From Bemisia tabaci (lineage: Eukaryota; Arthropoda; Insecta; Hemiptera; Aleyrodidae), in NCBI RefSeq assembly GCF_918797505.1, contig NC_092795.1, positions 29,685,131 to 29,749,130 of the forward strand: a stretch of DNA of 64,000 bases, in the 5' to 3' direction. Every line of letters starts with the position of its first letter. Position 1 is the first letter of the stretch. A model generated the notes under the pieces. That model was given only the letters and a program-made list of their open reading frames with translations, did not search any database and had not been told where the DNA came from. The position numbers and the translations under genes were made by a program. Positions 10,547-22,009 of this stretch are shown here, piece after piece.

Positions 10547-11513
10547 CCGTCAACGATTTTTTGTCCGGGCACCTGTTTAGTCCAGTAATTTACGTCCACG
10601 CTTAAAATAAGAAACAGTGACCTGGTCTAAAGGTTATATTCCAGTCCGTATGTAAAATTATATTGCCAATATCGAATTAGAAAATTGAGAGAGGAGAAGT
10701 TGTTGTTATGGCAACTCATTTTTCAAATGAAATGTTACTTTCTTCTTCTTATTCATCTTTCGAATTTTCATTCGTGACTATTTGGTTTTACTTCTATCTA
10801 TAAAATCGTCGATTTAAAATATACCGTATATATATACCTTTTTTTAAATGATAATATTACTTCATTTTAAAAACATTATATTTTTAAAACGTGGCAAATA
10901 TTTGTAAAACCTTTTCCAAGCGATGGCATCGATATTAATCTCAATGAGCCGTACTTGTGTCGAAAGGAACTATACGAAAATGGAAAAGAGAGGAAAAACC
11001 AAGGAGGACGCAATCATCGGTTTTAACCCACTTTTAAATCGATCTTTTACAGTCAAACACGTCCAATTTTGAGCGTTTGGTTGCGAATACACCACGCTGC
11101 AGCACATACAGTAAAAGCACAAAATATAAAGGAAAAATTAAAAAGCTTTGGAAATCATTAAATTAGACATGGAACCTCCTCAATATTTTCAAAACACACG
11201 TTATATTTTCCTTTAATGCATATTTTTTTTTCATCAATTTAAATGAGAATAATCCGCGCAGAACGTGCAAACATTTCAAAATCATTAGTTGAAAAACGCT
11301 GACCAGCGAGTTTAAATACTGTAGCCTAACACAGATCAAGTTTCGCACTGGCGCCTACAAACCTAACGGGATACTTCACGCGTTGCGCAATGCGTGAAGT
11401 ATCCCTGTTAGGTTTGCAGGCGTCTATGCGCGTGTCATGCTGGTCGCCCGCCGCGCCGCGCAGTGCTACGGCGTTTCAAGCAACTATTTCACTATCGTTG
11501 ACGAAATGTCCTA
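10547..11513. mobile_element. Inverted-end element containing copy 2 of the composite repeat
   Basis: The ends AGGACATTCCGTCAACGAT (left) and ATCGTTGACGAAATGTCCT (right) are inverted copies, defining a unit of about 967 bp. Much of its interior is the reverse complement of 8420-9560. No transposase frame is visible and no target duplication was identified. Confidence 0.55.
11350..11422. repeat. GGCGCCTACAA palindrome, second copy
   Basis: An almost perfect hairpin of about 73 bp (GGCGCCTACAAACCTAACGG ... CCTGTTAGGTTTGCAGGCG) with centre GCGTTGCGCAATGCG. Paralogous to 8495-8568; core words also occur at 895-1035. Confidence 0.7.
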
Positions 11514-12724
11514 TAATCGTTTAAAGAACAACCAGTGGCGTAGATAAGGGGGGGGGGAGGGTCCAGGGGGTCTGGAACCCCCCCCTTCCCTCTAACCTCG
11601 TTAATTGTACCTTTTTAGCGGCTCTGGTGCTTGCACTAGAGCTGCTATTCCGGACGGTCCCAGCTGGGGAGTATCAATGCAGCATGTTACATTGTAGAGA
11701 CCGCGCGTTGGTTGATGGGAATCGGCGCCATTTTCGGCTATGTTCCTTGTCATGACTTTATTTTATTGCATACTGTTTTATTGTTAGTCAATGCTATGTT
11801 GTGTATTGTATTTTTGGAATCATGGTGATACAGTCAACAATTCAAAACTTGTTTGTGCTTTTATCTCGTGATGGAAAAAATGTACTTTACGTTCAAAATT
11901 TGAAAATTTGAATTTTAAAGTTTTCGCGGTTAAGGAAGCTTTAACCACTGGGTTGGAGCTTCCTAGTCATTTACTCGATATCAGCTGATAGCAAACAAAG
12001 GTTACCAGGGAAACCGTAAACGTCTAACAACTATCGTGGCCATTGGGGCGATTATTGAAATGATATCGACTTTATGTCGCCGCTTACGACAGGACATAGC
12101 CCTATCTTAACTGTGTAATATATCGCAATTCGATATTGTTTTGATTTTTAAAAGGAGCAATTCATTCATACAGTTCCGATTAGTTTTGGCGAACGGGCCC
12201 TTAGCCTGCTTAGTACGTATAATCCCAAAACGCAGGAAAATAGATTGTAGGAAAATATTTGCATCGGAAAATCGTAACAATTTTCCCCTAGATGTCTTCC
12301 ATTCCGGGTACATATTTATTGAAAACGGCGACTTTTTCAACAGTCCTATTTTTATCTACAACATCTAAGTGGCCCTTCATAATCATTTAATTTTGGCCCC
12401 TGGCCAGAAAAAGGTTCGGAAATTGCAGTGATTTTGCCGAAAATGCTGAAGTAAGTAAATTTGGGCATTTTTTTTCCTTCTTCAAACTCTGTGGAGAAGC
12501 ACTTCTCCTCCAGTACATCTATTTTTTTACTTATCTCTTGCAAGGTACATTTACAGAAGGTGTGTTCCAGTATTAACAGTTCAGATTCGTTGTTTTTTTA
12601 TTATAACGCTTATTTCGGAAAGCAATTATTACATTGTTCAATTCTACTGACTTTCAACACTCGATTATACTCCCGGCAAATTCTGCAGCAGCGTTTCAAA
12701 TGTTGACTCTAATGCTTCCAACAG

Positions 12725-13262
12725 CCATCCGATGTCTAAGAGTTTATTCCTAGATTTAGGGATTTTCTGGAATTTCCAGGGATTTAGGGATTTTTCAGGA
12801 AATCTAGGGATTTTTTTTTGATGAGGTAAAGTTACCAAAAATCAACTTTTTAACCTCAATTCTAGCTTCGACAATCGAAAACATTTTTTCATCTATATTT
12901 TGTAGGCCTTTTTGGCAACACTATTTTCCCCGCAAATAAGCCGGAAATTAAAACGATTGCGTCCTTCGATGTACTTGACATTCAACTGCATTCAACCTGT
13001 TAATAATAAGAAATCAACTAATATTCTTTCATTTTATTGGTCTGGATTAGCACTGCTTTCAGAGAGCGCCAAAATTCAAACGAGCCAATCAGATTTAAAT
13101 ATTGCAAATCGCTACATCGAATGACATCATGATTCTTCATAAAAAAATGGCGCTTTTTGCAAAATCTAGGGATTTTTTAAGTATATTTGAGCAAATCTGG
13201 GGATTTAGGGATTTTTAGCGAAATGTAGGCATTTTTTTTCTTCCCCGCTAGGGATTTAATAT
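12725..13262. repeat. AGGGATTT-rich dispersed repeat
   Basis: Many copies of (G)GGATTTAGGGATTTTT cluster at 12740-12820 and 13165-13260. About 250 bp of its right part (13010-13260, with GAGCCAATCAGATT and GAGCAAATCTGGGGATTTAG words) recurs in reverse complement at about 39310-39560, inside the spacer of the foldback element. Confidence 0.6.
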
Positions 13263-13951
13263 CGGAAGACTGGCTTCCAGTATCGTAGCGTTGATCGTCG
13301 CTGATGTCGAAATGGAACCTAATGCCGGACTTACTGTAACACCTCCATTCCTCAATTCCGGTGAGGAATACGTCTCTACCCTTAACTCAATATAAATATA
13401 CAAATTGATAAGTGAGTGCTTTAGTCTCCTGAAAACAGAATTGCGAAACTTAAAATTGGAGAAAAATGATGAGTAAATGAAAAAATGGAACCAATTGATG
13501 GGATATGTCGCATGCCATTCTGACACAAAATATGGCGTCTATCGAATCACCTTAACTAAATAAAATAACCAAATTTTCAACTCTCAAACTATCAACTATC
13601 AACTATCAAAATTCAAACTATCAAAATTTCCAACAATGACAAAAATGATTGTAATATACCTATAATGTAATGAAATATACACGCTCTAATCATTTAATTT
13701 GTATTACCTTTATGTTATGTACCTACATATTATACTATTTTTATAATAAATTTTGCCAACATGCTTTTCAATTCAGTCTACAACATTTCATTCCGACGTG
13801 GCAATAATGATTTATAATGCCCCTAAACATTAAAATGAATTACAATAGTAATGCCGCATTATAATGTCGTATTATACATCGCAACGATTCATGTCCTACT
13901 GATTATTGATTATTGTAAGATGAATTCTGTTTTCTCTGATTGTATGTTTTA

Positions 13952-13979
13952 TACGTGCGAAGCAAGTACGGGTCACTAG
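13952..13979 (+). repeat. Possible Helitron 3' terminus
   Basis: ACGTGCGAAGCAAGT can form an imperfect short hairpin and is followed 9 bases later by CTAG (13976-13979), resembling Helitron 3' ends. A TCTCTACC start at 13373 could be the partner end. The bases flanking both sites are not the usual A and T, so this remains weak. Confidence 0.3.
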
Positions 13980-14118
13980 AAACGTGGTTCGTACGGGTGG
14001 CTGATGAAATTGATCTTCGAATACCTTTTGATGAGCTAGGGAAATGGAACCATCTGCATCTCATGGACAATAAATAGTTGCCGTAATTAAGGTCATCCCG
14101 TGATTAAGGTGCCGTGAT

Positions 14119-14388
14119 TTAAGTCATAAATTCTTCATCTAATTCTTGATTCATCTCCAAAATGTCTGCTAAAGCTTTCATGCGCTTCTCCTTGTATGCA
14201 TGAATGAGCAAATTGGGTATCGAACAAGCGGACACTTTTTGAAAATTTAGATGATTCTGGACAATATCGTACAGAAGTCCACGAGCTGCAGATAGAAACA
14301 TTACCTCTAGCTCATCAAAAGTTATTCGAAGATCATTCAACAACCTCTTTGACAAGTTGCAAAAACTTTTCGTTAACAATAGTGTCAC
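14119..14388 (-). CDS. Unrecognised small reading frame inside the hAT element
   Basis: An 89-codon frame with fairly protein-like composition: alternating hydrophobic and charged residues in its second half (HAYKEKRMKALADIL) and an acidic C-terminus. I do not recognise a family. It lies in the part of the 3.4 kb element not shared with other repeats, so it could be a transposase remnant, a captured exon or chance. Confidence 0.2.
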   Translation of the reverse strand: MTLLLTKSFCNLSKRLLNDLRITFDELEVMFLSAARGLLYDIVQNHLNFQKVSACSIPNLLIHAYKEKRMKALADILEMNQELDEEFMT

Positions 14389-14965
14389 ACGGTACTAGGA
14401 ATATTTACTATTTAACGAACCTTATATTTCCCTGACTCAGTCCTAAATTATAGAAGTATGCGTTACTTTTCCAGCAATCCAAAAAAACAATTATACAAAA
14501 AACCAATACCTACACTTTCAGATATAAAAATGCAAATTTTTTGCAGCCTCGCTAAACGACTTATCAACCAGAGATTTTTTAGGAAGCGGACCTCCAAAGA
14601 GCTTTCAAAATTAAAAGTATACAACAAGTGATAATGCCATGTATTCGCCATATCAAAGCCCAATACACATTTATACACCGGCTACGTAAATCTGCTAAGT
14701 TACAAAACATGAATCGACAGTTGTCGGATTGTACATCAATGACAAAATGTGTCTAGGTCCTCATTCTTGACTACAACTACTGCCCCCAGAGCCGCTCTCC
14801 GACGCCAATGCGTTGGAGCTTCCTGCTTGTTTTTACTTTCGGAGGACAGACAAAATATTATCAGGGGCGCACACAAAATAATGTAAATTTACCGTCGCGT
14901 TTTTGAATGGACCCCCCTCCCCCCAACCCCCTTATAGAATTTCAAGCTACGCCACTGAGAACAAC

Positions 14966-15462
14966 TATAATTTTTAGTCCTAACACCCACATCAGTGAAA
15001 TGTTTTACTCTCCTAATAAAGGCACCCTAGTTCATAAGAGCCTTCTAAGAAAGTTCTGTCAACCGTTGGATAACGTATATACGCCACGCGTAGGCGGGCT
15101 ACTCGCTTTTCAGCCTATGATCCCGGACCCGACTGTTGACCTTTTCGTCTTCGGAGTTCACTCGTTTCGCCGAAACCAATGTGAAGTATGAGTCGCGTGC
15201 ATTGCGGTTAATTTCAAATAATTTCCTGCCAATTTTCCTCTACAATTTGCGAGATTATCCGGAACGAAATTTGGCGATTCGTAGATATGACAACAACGGA
15301 TTCGAACCTCATCATTAGTTTTCGATACGCGACCGTGCACGGAGAGGATGACCCTGTCAGTTTGAAGTTTTCGGTTTTAAAAAGTGATTTCTAGGTAAAT
15401 TTATCTGAAAATACACTATTTCCCACGTTAGAAGTGGGCGAATCCTTGGATTATAATGTAGC
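14966..15462. other. No gene recognised
   Basis: Only short overlapping frames without family resemblance. No repeat boundaries seen. Confidence 0.4.
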
Positions 15463-15707
15463 CGTGCTAAGGAAGAACGCCGTATGAAAATTCAAAAGTT
15501 GCTAAATTTCACTTGATAAAACATGCATTTTTGACAACATTTATGCATATTTTTCCTTGAAATTTTCAGACACTTTAGATTAAATTGCGTACAAAATCGT
15601 CAGAAAGTTTTGGGAAATAATATTCGCAATTTTTCCAGTTAATTTGGTTTTTATCGCAGGAAACTTGGCAACGTCTGAAGGCTCATACGGCGTTTTTCCT
15701 TAGCACG
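15463..15707. mobile_element. 245-bp MITE with CGTGCTAAGGAAGAACG ends
   Basis: Ends CGTGCTAAGGAAGAACGCCG and the complement of CGTGCTAAGGAAAAACGCCG delimit 245 bp of AT-rich non-coding sequence. A second full copy is at 20124-20372 and single ends lie near 9709 and 25780. No clear target duplication. Confidence 0.75.
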
Positions 15708-16793
15708 ACAGAGTTCTGCTTCATGCACAGTCTTCATTTGCCCAGAAATGAAATAAAACTGCTGGGATTGATTCTGTAGGACTTAACTCGAAGAGTTTAT
15801 CGTCAACGTTTCATTATCCTGTTTTCAATCCGACCTCGAAAAATTTGTACTGAAAATTTCGCCAGCAACATATACCTAACATTACACATACAACAGGATG
15901 TCTTATGTCAGTAAAAGCCGAGAAATATCCAGAAATTTGATTGTATCTACACAGTATCCAGAAATTTCCAAAAATTTGATTACTTTCATTACATATGTAG
16001 ATTTTCTAAATCAAACAAGTGCCAATTTTTTCCCGCAAAAAATCCGGAAATCTCGTCTAAAATTTCAGGAAAAACCAGGAAAATCCAAAATTAAATTTTG
16101 GTAGACGCCCTGTATAAGTGTTAAATTAAGAGTCTAATGTAGTTGCAGTTGACACTATGAGCCCAACTAAGAGATGATGATGTTTATAAAAAGTTGAGAG
16201 TTGATTTTAGACGAAACCGTGTGTTTCACAAAGTTTTGTATCGGAATACTTGGTAAAATCGAAAATTTTTTCCTCTTGCAGGATATTAGATTATCTACGG
16301 GAACTATAAGAACGCATCGACTTACGCGTCGATACAGCATATAAAGCACATAGAGCACACAAGCGTACGCACATAAAGCTGTGCGTTAGTAAGATGGTAT
16401 CAAGAGGATATAAAATCAACCGACCATTCCTCGCTCCAAATGATTCTATTTATACATAGTGAAACAATCGCGAATTTTCTGCAGTATGCGCACAATTTCG
16501 GTTTGGATGTCTTAGCAAGTAGCGAGCTCTGTCTCAAAATTAACCGACAATAAAACACCAAATGGCCGCGAGAATTGCACGGAGAGGTTTCGCAAGCGAC
16601 GCTTAAGAGCTCCGCGAAATGCTCAGGTAGCCTAGAGAGTCAAAATAATACAAAGTTCCCATTTCATTGCATCTCCTCTTGCGCCACTAGCAAGACATTG
16701 TTACGCCAGACGTAAGAATTTAACCTCGCACCCATGAATAATCATTTAGCACCTGGCCGTTTCGGAAATTTTAAATTCGGTATGGTCCAGATT
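15708..16793. other. No gene recognised
   Basis: AT-rich sequence containing a local duplication around 15910-15985 (CCAGAAATTT and TTTGATT words). No coding or structural RNA signal found. Confidence 0.4.
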
Positions 16794-16979
16794 CACAGAG
16801 AAGACAACTTGAGCCCTAACTGTTTAGATCAAATGGAGCCAGCTAACAAGGCAGTAGTGCTTAATCCTACAACTTCAGGGTCCAACCCTACAGACTGTAG
16901 GTCTCAGCACCACTGCCTTATTAGCTGGCCCCATTTGATCTAAACAGTTAGGGCTCAGCGCTAAGTTGTTTTTCCCGTG
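16794..16979. mobile_element. Palindromic CAC-ended MITE
   Basis: A 186-bp palindrome starting CACAGAGAAGACAACTTGAG and ending CAGCGCTAAGTTGTTTTTCC then CGTG. The arms share CCCTAACTGTTTAGATCAAAT. Flanking trinucleotides ATT and TTT match at 2 of 3. Same broad CAC(T/G)G-ended class as 2546-2783. Confidence 0.75.
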
Positions 16980-17586
16980 TTTAATTTTCACGGTGTGCGA
17001 GATCGATTCGTTATGACAGCTCATAAACGAGTTTTTCGGGGGAAAGCGAGCCCGCGATGCACCCGCTGGTAACGCTGCGATGGTAACGCTAGCGTCATAA
17101 CGTTTAACCTTAATAATCAAAATACATATAGTACATAACGGGAGTAACGTGACTCCATCGTAAAATTAAATAAAACACATGTTCTATTGTTCTTTGGAAT
17201 TAGGCTCGCGGAATTTTCAAAATGAAAGATAGGAGGTTCATTCTTTTGTTCTCGCTTGCTCATTGTTTCAAACTTGTACACACTCATGCAATTCGTAAGG
17301 ATTCTAAAATTCCTGCATTCTGTAAGATCGGCGACTCTGCAGTCAGCTCCGTTACGAAAAAAATTGCGAGAAATTGAAAATTAGTTATCGCCGGTGTAAG
17401 AATGCTGCGCCCGGGTAAATCGAAAAAAGAGTAACAGATGGCGACATTAAGGGGCTACACCTGCGGTATTAGCTTGGCGCGTTATGAGAATTCCATTCCG
17501 TAAACACTGATCAACGCCTTGTACATGTACTCTAGATTGCCTTCCTTCCCGGCTGCGTAGCGCTCACTAATTTATCGAAGCACAAA

Positions 17587-17604
17587 ATGTCGGCGAGGAT
17601 ATTA
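17587..17604 (+). CDS. Candidate micro first exon ending at a consensus splice donor
   Basis: An ATG preceded by CACAAA (good insect start context) opens a six-codon frame (MSARIL) that runs directly into GTAAGTATTC at 17605, an excellent match to the U1 donor consensus. This could be a short first coding exon with the next exon downstream. No acceptor or second exon was identified, so chance remains quite possible. Confidence 0.25.
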
Positions 17605-17610
17605 GTAAGT

Positions 17611-20123
17611 ATTCTTTCATTTACTCACGATCATCGTGTATGTATTTGAAGTTAAAAATTGTGGAATTAAAATGCAATTTTGCGCTCCCTATGGTGGGAA
17701 AAATAACTGAATCAATAAAACTTTTCCTTTGCAGAGTTGATAAGTAGTAGTAGTAAAATAAAGTGTTTTAAATTGAAAAGTCAACCAAGAATTTTTCGAC
17801 GTAACATGGCAACCGCTTTGTTCAAAAGTGTGTCTATAGGGACTAAATTCCTTTTTACTGGTGCCATCGCATCTACGAAAAATCCGACGCACAATACCTA
17901 ACCGACAGCTCTCTTCTTGTTCCTCCCAAAATCTTGAGCAAGAAAAGTTTTCAGAGACCCTTTACTTCACGTGTTGCTAGATTTATCCTTTTTCATATGA
18001 GGCGTAGATCTAACATAGATAAACGTGAGGCGATCAACTGCTTTTTAGAACCTTTCAACTCATACGTAAAATTCATACTGATGAATTTTTATGAAATCTA
18101 AAAAAATTTACGTCAATGAGATTCATTTTCAAAGTTTGCCATTTTCAATTATAAATATATAATACAATTAATGGGCCCTGAGTTTAACCCAGTGGAAATG
18201 CACGTTCGGAACGCTGTTTTTCCAACATTTAGATCCTTCATAAATATCGATATCAAGTAAGGCAAGTTGCCTCACCATGAATTGATTGTCTCAAACACAT
18301 TTAAATGGCAGAAAAACAGTGATGCCAAATTTCAAGAATCCCGTCTGGTTAACCGCATGGTATCATACACTTATTTTCGTTTTTCAAAATGAGGACCTCG
18401 TGCAAATCTCGCAAGTTGGTGACAATGGGTCTCGTCCATTTAACTTTATACAAAACAATCGACATTTATCGAAGCAGGCTGCCTTACTTAGAATGGATTA
18501 TTAACAATGGAGGGAAAAAATGTTTCCACCCTGTGCCAATTTCCCTCGGTAAGAACATAGTAACTTTAATGGAAATTCTCCACGGAGATCCGATTTTTGA
18601 CGGTGGCGCGGAAAATTTGGCCTCGGTCCTGTGGTCTCCTGCGTCCTGACCGAGGTGGAGGAAGATCGATTGGTTCCTGATCAAGTCACACCTCACTTTA
18701 CGTTTCAAGTTTCTCGGCGAGTTTCTCTTTTGCCTATTCAATTTGCGTCATGAATGCGTGCCCTTTTCACGCGCTCAACGAAGTTGCTTCCGTGCTGGAC
18801 TTATCCATTTTTTGGGGGAAGAGACTATGACTTGGATAGTAATATACTATCGGTACTGAACAAAAAAGAACGGAACATAATCCGGGTGTATTTATGCCAA
18901 AAAAAGGTGTGTGTAAATCATCAAGATGAACTTTGAACGTGTAATTTGTGTGCTATATGGTTCCTCTTGATTTTATTTTTTGTTAATAGTTCGTTTTAAC
19001 GTAAGTGCGTTTGGATAGGTAATAGAATGGCAAGAAAAAAATGTTTATCAACTGTCCTCCAATTAATTTTTCCTGTACTAAGGTGTTTGAAAGGTATGAC
19101 GGCTGAAGAAGTGACCTTTTGCGGAAAATTCAAATTGAAGATGAAACTTGAAAGTTTTAGTTTGTTACGTCGCAAATTCCGTGTCTTTGTTTTACTTATT
19201 CGAGAAAAGTACAATAATTATTATAATCTATACCTATTACCATAGTTATCGCACGCCATTTTAACACCGAGAGCTTTTCATGATATTCGGAGTGTATTTT
19301 AAACAAAATAAGAGACGCCATCTAGTTTTTTTTTTAAAAAATTTTATGTGGGATTTTGTTGAATCAAAAATTCTACACTTCAGTAGATTGTGAGGCGGGC
19401 TTCTTATCTTACTGCACGCACCGCTGAAAATTTCAACTTTTTCGATATGAACACTCGCACTACTACTACCTCTAATACCTACTTTTCATGTCCTTTTTGA
19501 AACGCGCTCTCGCCAATTTGTGAGAAGGATACTGGCTCTCAGCCACATCGTTTTGTGGGTTGTGAGAATTACACCATTCTGCACTCGCCGCCGCAATGCA
19601 ATTTTTACCATTTTTATCCAGTTTCGATGTCCACACCGTTTCTCCTCTTCTCAGCGAGTATGACATTTATGAATGCATTCGTCGGTGTGCACACAAGTCT
19701 TATTTGGAATGTGTTACGTTTGTCAAGTTAAATTTTGAGGAGGAAATGCCGTGTGAAATACTAGAATCGGAATGGTGGTTCCGCTAGCAACAAGTAGTAG
19801 CCCCACGGATCAGCATGAATGTGTGGTTATGGCAATGGAAGGAGAACGCATTTCAATTCCCGTTTTCGACGTCTGAGATAATTTCCTTCCGCATCTCGGT
19901 GCTTCCCTCAAGTGCACGCTGCTGCATTTACGTGGCTCAGTTTGTTCTGTCAGGACTCATAAAAAATGTAGCCGGCGCATTGCCTCAGGGTGCGACTGTA
20001 CGACTGTAACCCGAGACGTATTTTGTGGCTATTCTATGACGCCTTGCATTTGCTGCATTCTGTATATGGATCGGGTCAAGTTCACCGGGAGGAGCTGTGG
20101 AGACCAAGCTACTCGTATACTGC
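17611..20123. other. No gene; one possible decayed repeat
   Basis: No supported coding sequence. At about 18240-18330 the words AAATATCGATATCAAG, GCCTCACC and CATTTAAATGG recall 23085-23160, indicating a shared decayed repeat. Microsatellite-like GTAGTAG runs occur at 17740-17755. Confidence 0.4.
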
Positions 20124-20372
20124 CGTGCTAAGGAAAAACACCGTATGAGCCTTCGGTAGTTGCCAAATTTCCTTTGATTGAATACGAATTTACAGGAGAA
20201 CTTGTGAATATTTTCCGTGCAATTTTTCAGAAAATTTTCTTCGTAATAAATTAGATCTATGTCATCTGAAAATTTCAAAAGAAAATTTTCACGAATTTTC
20301 TTAAAAGTAAACAGTTTATCGAAGAAAATTCGGCAATTCTCGAATGTTCATACGGTGTTCTTCCTTAGCACG
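20124..20372. mobile_element. 245-bp-class MITE, second copy
   Basis: Starts CGTGCTAAGGAAAAACACCG and ends CGGTGTTCTTCCTTAGCACG. It shares ends and the GTTGCCAAATTTCC subterminal word with the family member at 15463-15707. AT-rich and non-coding. Confidence 0.75.
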
Positions 20373-21823
20373 GCGCGGCAGTATGGTTTTGATCGTCGGC
20401 GGAAAAGGCACTAGACTTTTAAAAATTTCAAAACTGAGTAACAACTGGACCAAATTTAGTAAAAATAGAAGTAATAAGTAGTAAGGAAGAGTAAAATTTT
20501 GCGGTAAGACGTAGTATTTTAGGCTCTTTTTAGAATCCGGCGTATTTTCTTTCAACTTTGACTCTGAAAGTATGCAAATATTTTCTTTTTCTGGCGAAAA
20601 ATGCCGCTAATTTGAACGAGGAGACGTCGCTACATCTACGGAAGATTGTAATTACTTGTCGAGTTGAACCCTATCGTGCATATAACATCATTGATACTAG
20701 GGCTCACGCGAAAATAGAGATACGGCGTTACGTCAGAGGAGAGACGAAAAGGCAAGCGATGGATTGGTACGCACTTTCTTAACGACGAATTGTACACCTC
20801 CTGCTTAAAAGTCAAAAAAATTAGGCAGGCTTAAGGGCAGGCGACAGAGAATTCATTCCGGAAATTAAGCCCCGGGAATCCAAAAACGAGGGGCGAGTGC
20901 GATTATCAGAGACTGTGTTTTCCACACAGGAAAGATTTCCAAGACCCTGCGCAGTCGCTTTCGAAATTAATGCAGGCTAAAATGGGAGAGAGGACCGAGA
21001 GTAATCCTGTATCATTGACTATTAATCGTTTGTATTTTGTTTCCAGTAAATCCGTTGATTGGTTTGTTCGGACCATCATGCCGCATCAATCCTCGTTTCC
21101 GTGTTGCCGAATGTATGCACCGAAAGAGTCAAATTCAGGGTGAGTGTTTTTTTTTTTTATGAAAATTAAAATCTTAAAATTCCACGTAAAGTTTTTCATG
21201 AATTTCAGGAATTTATGAAAAAATGCCTTCTGAATGTAGATTTTTAACTTCGACGTTGGAGAAGTATTAAATTGTACGCATATTTTTGGGCTTTTCAGAA
21301 TAGTTTGACTCAAGGAAAGTAAAAACGCCTTCAATCGAGAATGATACTGCGCAACACACGGAAGCTTGAATATTTGTATCGTTAAATTATTTGCGATGTT
21401 CCGATGATAAAAGTCCGAATCCAGAGAGGAGGAGAGGAATGATTATAGAGGCTAACAATAAGAAGAAAAGTCTGACTCGACGAAGAAAAAGCGCCTTCAT
21501 TTGAGAATGATACTGAGTAACACACGGAAGCTCGAATAGTTGTATCATTCCATTATTTACGATATTCCGATGGTGAAAAACGCAAAACATGCATCTCGCT
21601 TTTGATGTTGTAGATTTTTCATAACATTTTAGATATTTCAACATGTGCCCAACGAATGCTGAATTTTTTACCGAAAATTTTACTAATTTTCCTTCACCGT
21701 GTGCAGCAGAATCTGTGAAATTTTTACCAATAACGTTCATTTATTCGTTTATGGTTTAAAATAAAGAATAAGATAACCGCAGGAATTTCCGAACATCCGA
21801 ATGAATTTACGTGTTTTGGACTT
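20373..21823. other. No gene; local duplication around 21300-21560
   Basis: Two blocks with AAAGCGCCTTCAATYGAGAATGATACTG-like sequence followed by ACACACGGAAGCTYGAATA occur about 185 bp apart (21325-21375 and 21490-21540), a tandem or segmental duplication. No coding evidence. Confidence 0.45.
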
Positions 21824-22009
21824 TCACCATTGATTTGTGACCGTGATCGGAAAAGGGGCCCGGCGTGCGCGGCCAAAGTTCTTAGGAAAGGTTTTCCTGA
21901 GTTTTTCATGGAAAACACTCTCAAATCTTCCCCGTGCAGTAAATGTTGCGAGCTGCTCCGCATTTGTTTGGACAAACAAGAGAACGTAGAAGAGCATTAA
22001 AAACAACAA
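21824..22009 (-). CDS. Candidate small secreted protein or first-exon frame
   Basis: A 61-codon frame starting MLFLMLFYVLLFVQTNAEQL looks like a cleavable signal peptide with a probable cleavage after TNA. The rest is basic, with paired basic residues (RARR). It could be a small secreted peptide or exon, but there is no promoter or splice evidence, and AT-rich DNA produces hydrophobic frames by chance. Confidence 0.25.
   Translation of the reverse strand: MLFLMLFYVLLFVQTNAEQLATFTARGRFESVFHEKLRKTFPKNFGRARRAPFPITVTNQW

Larger units (their letters stand above)
11533..14957. mobile_element. 3.4 kb hAT-like element with exact 8-bp target duplication
   Basis: Inverted ends CAGTGGCGTAGATAAGGGGG and, on the right, the complement of CAGTGGCGTAGCTTG followed by the C-rich strand. 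The exact octamer AGAACAAC flanks both ends (11525-11532 and 14958-14965), diagnostic of a hAT-type insertion. The first 11 bases match the start of the short MITEs at 32367 and 50249 almost exactly. The interior includes a nested shared repeat (11617-12030, resuming near 14785), a GGATTTAGGGATTT-rich repeat and a possible Helitron end. No hAT transposase is recognisable; only short frames are present. Confidence 0.85.
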
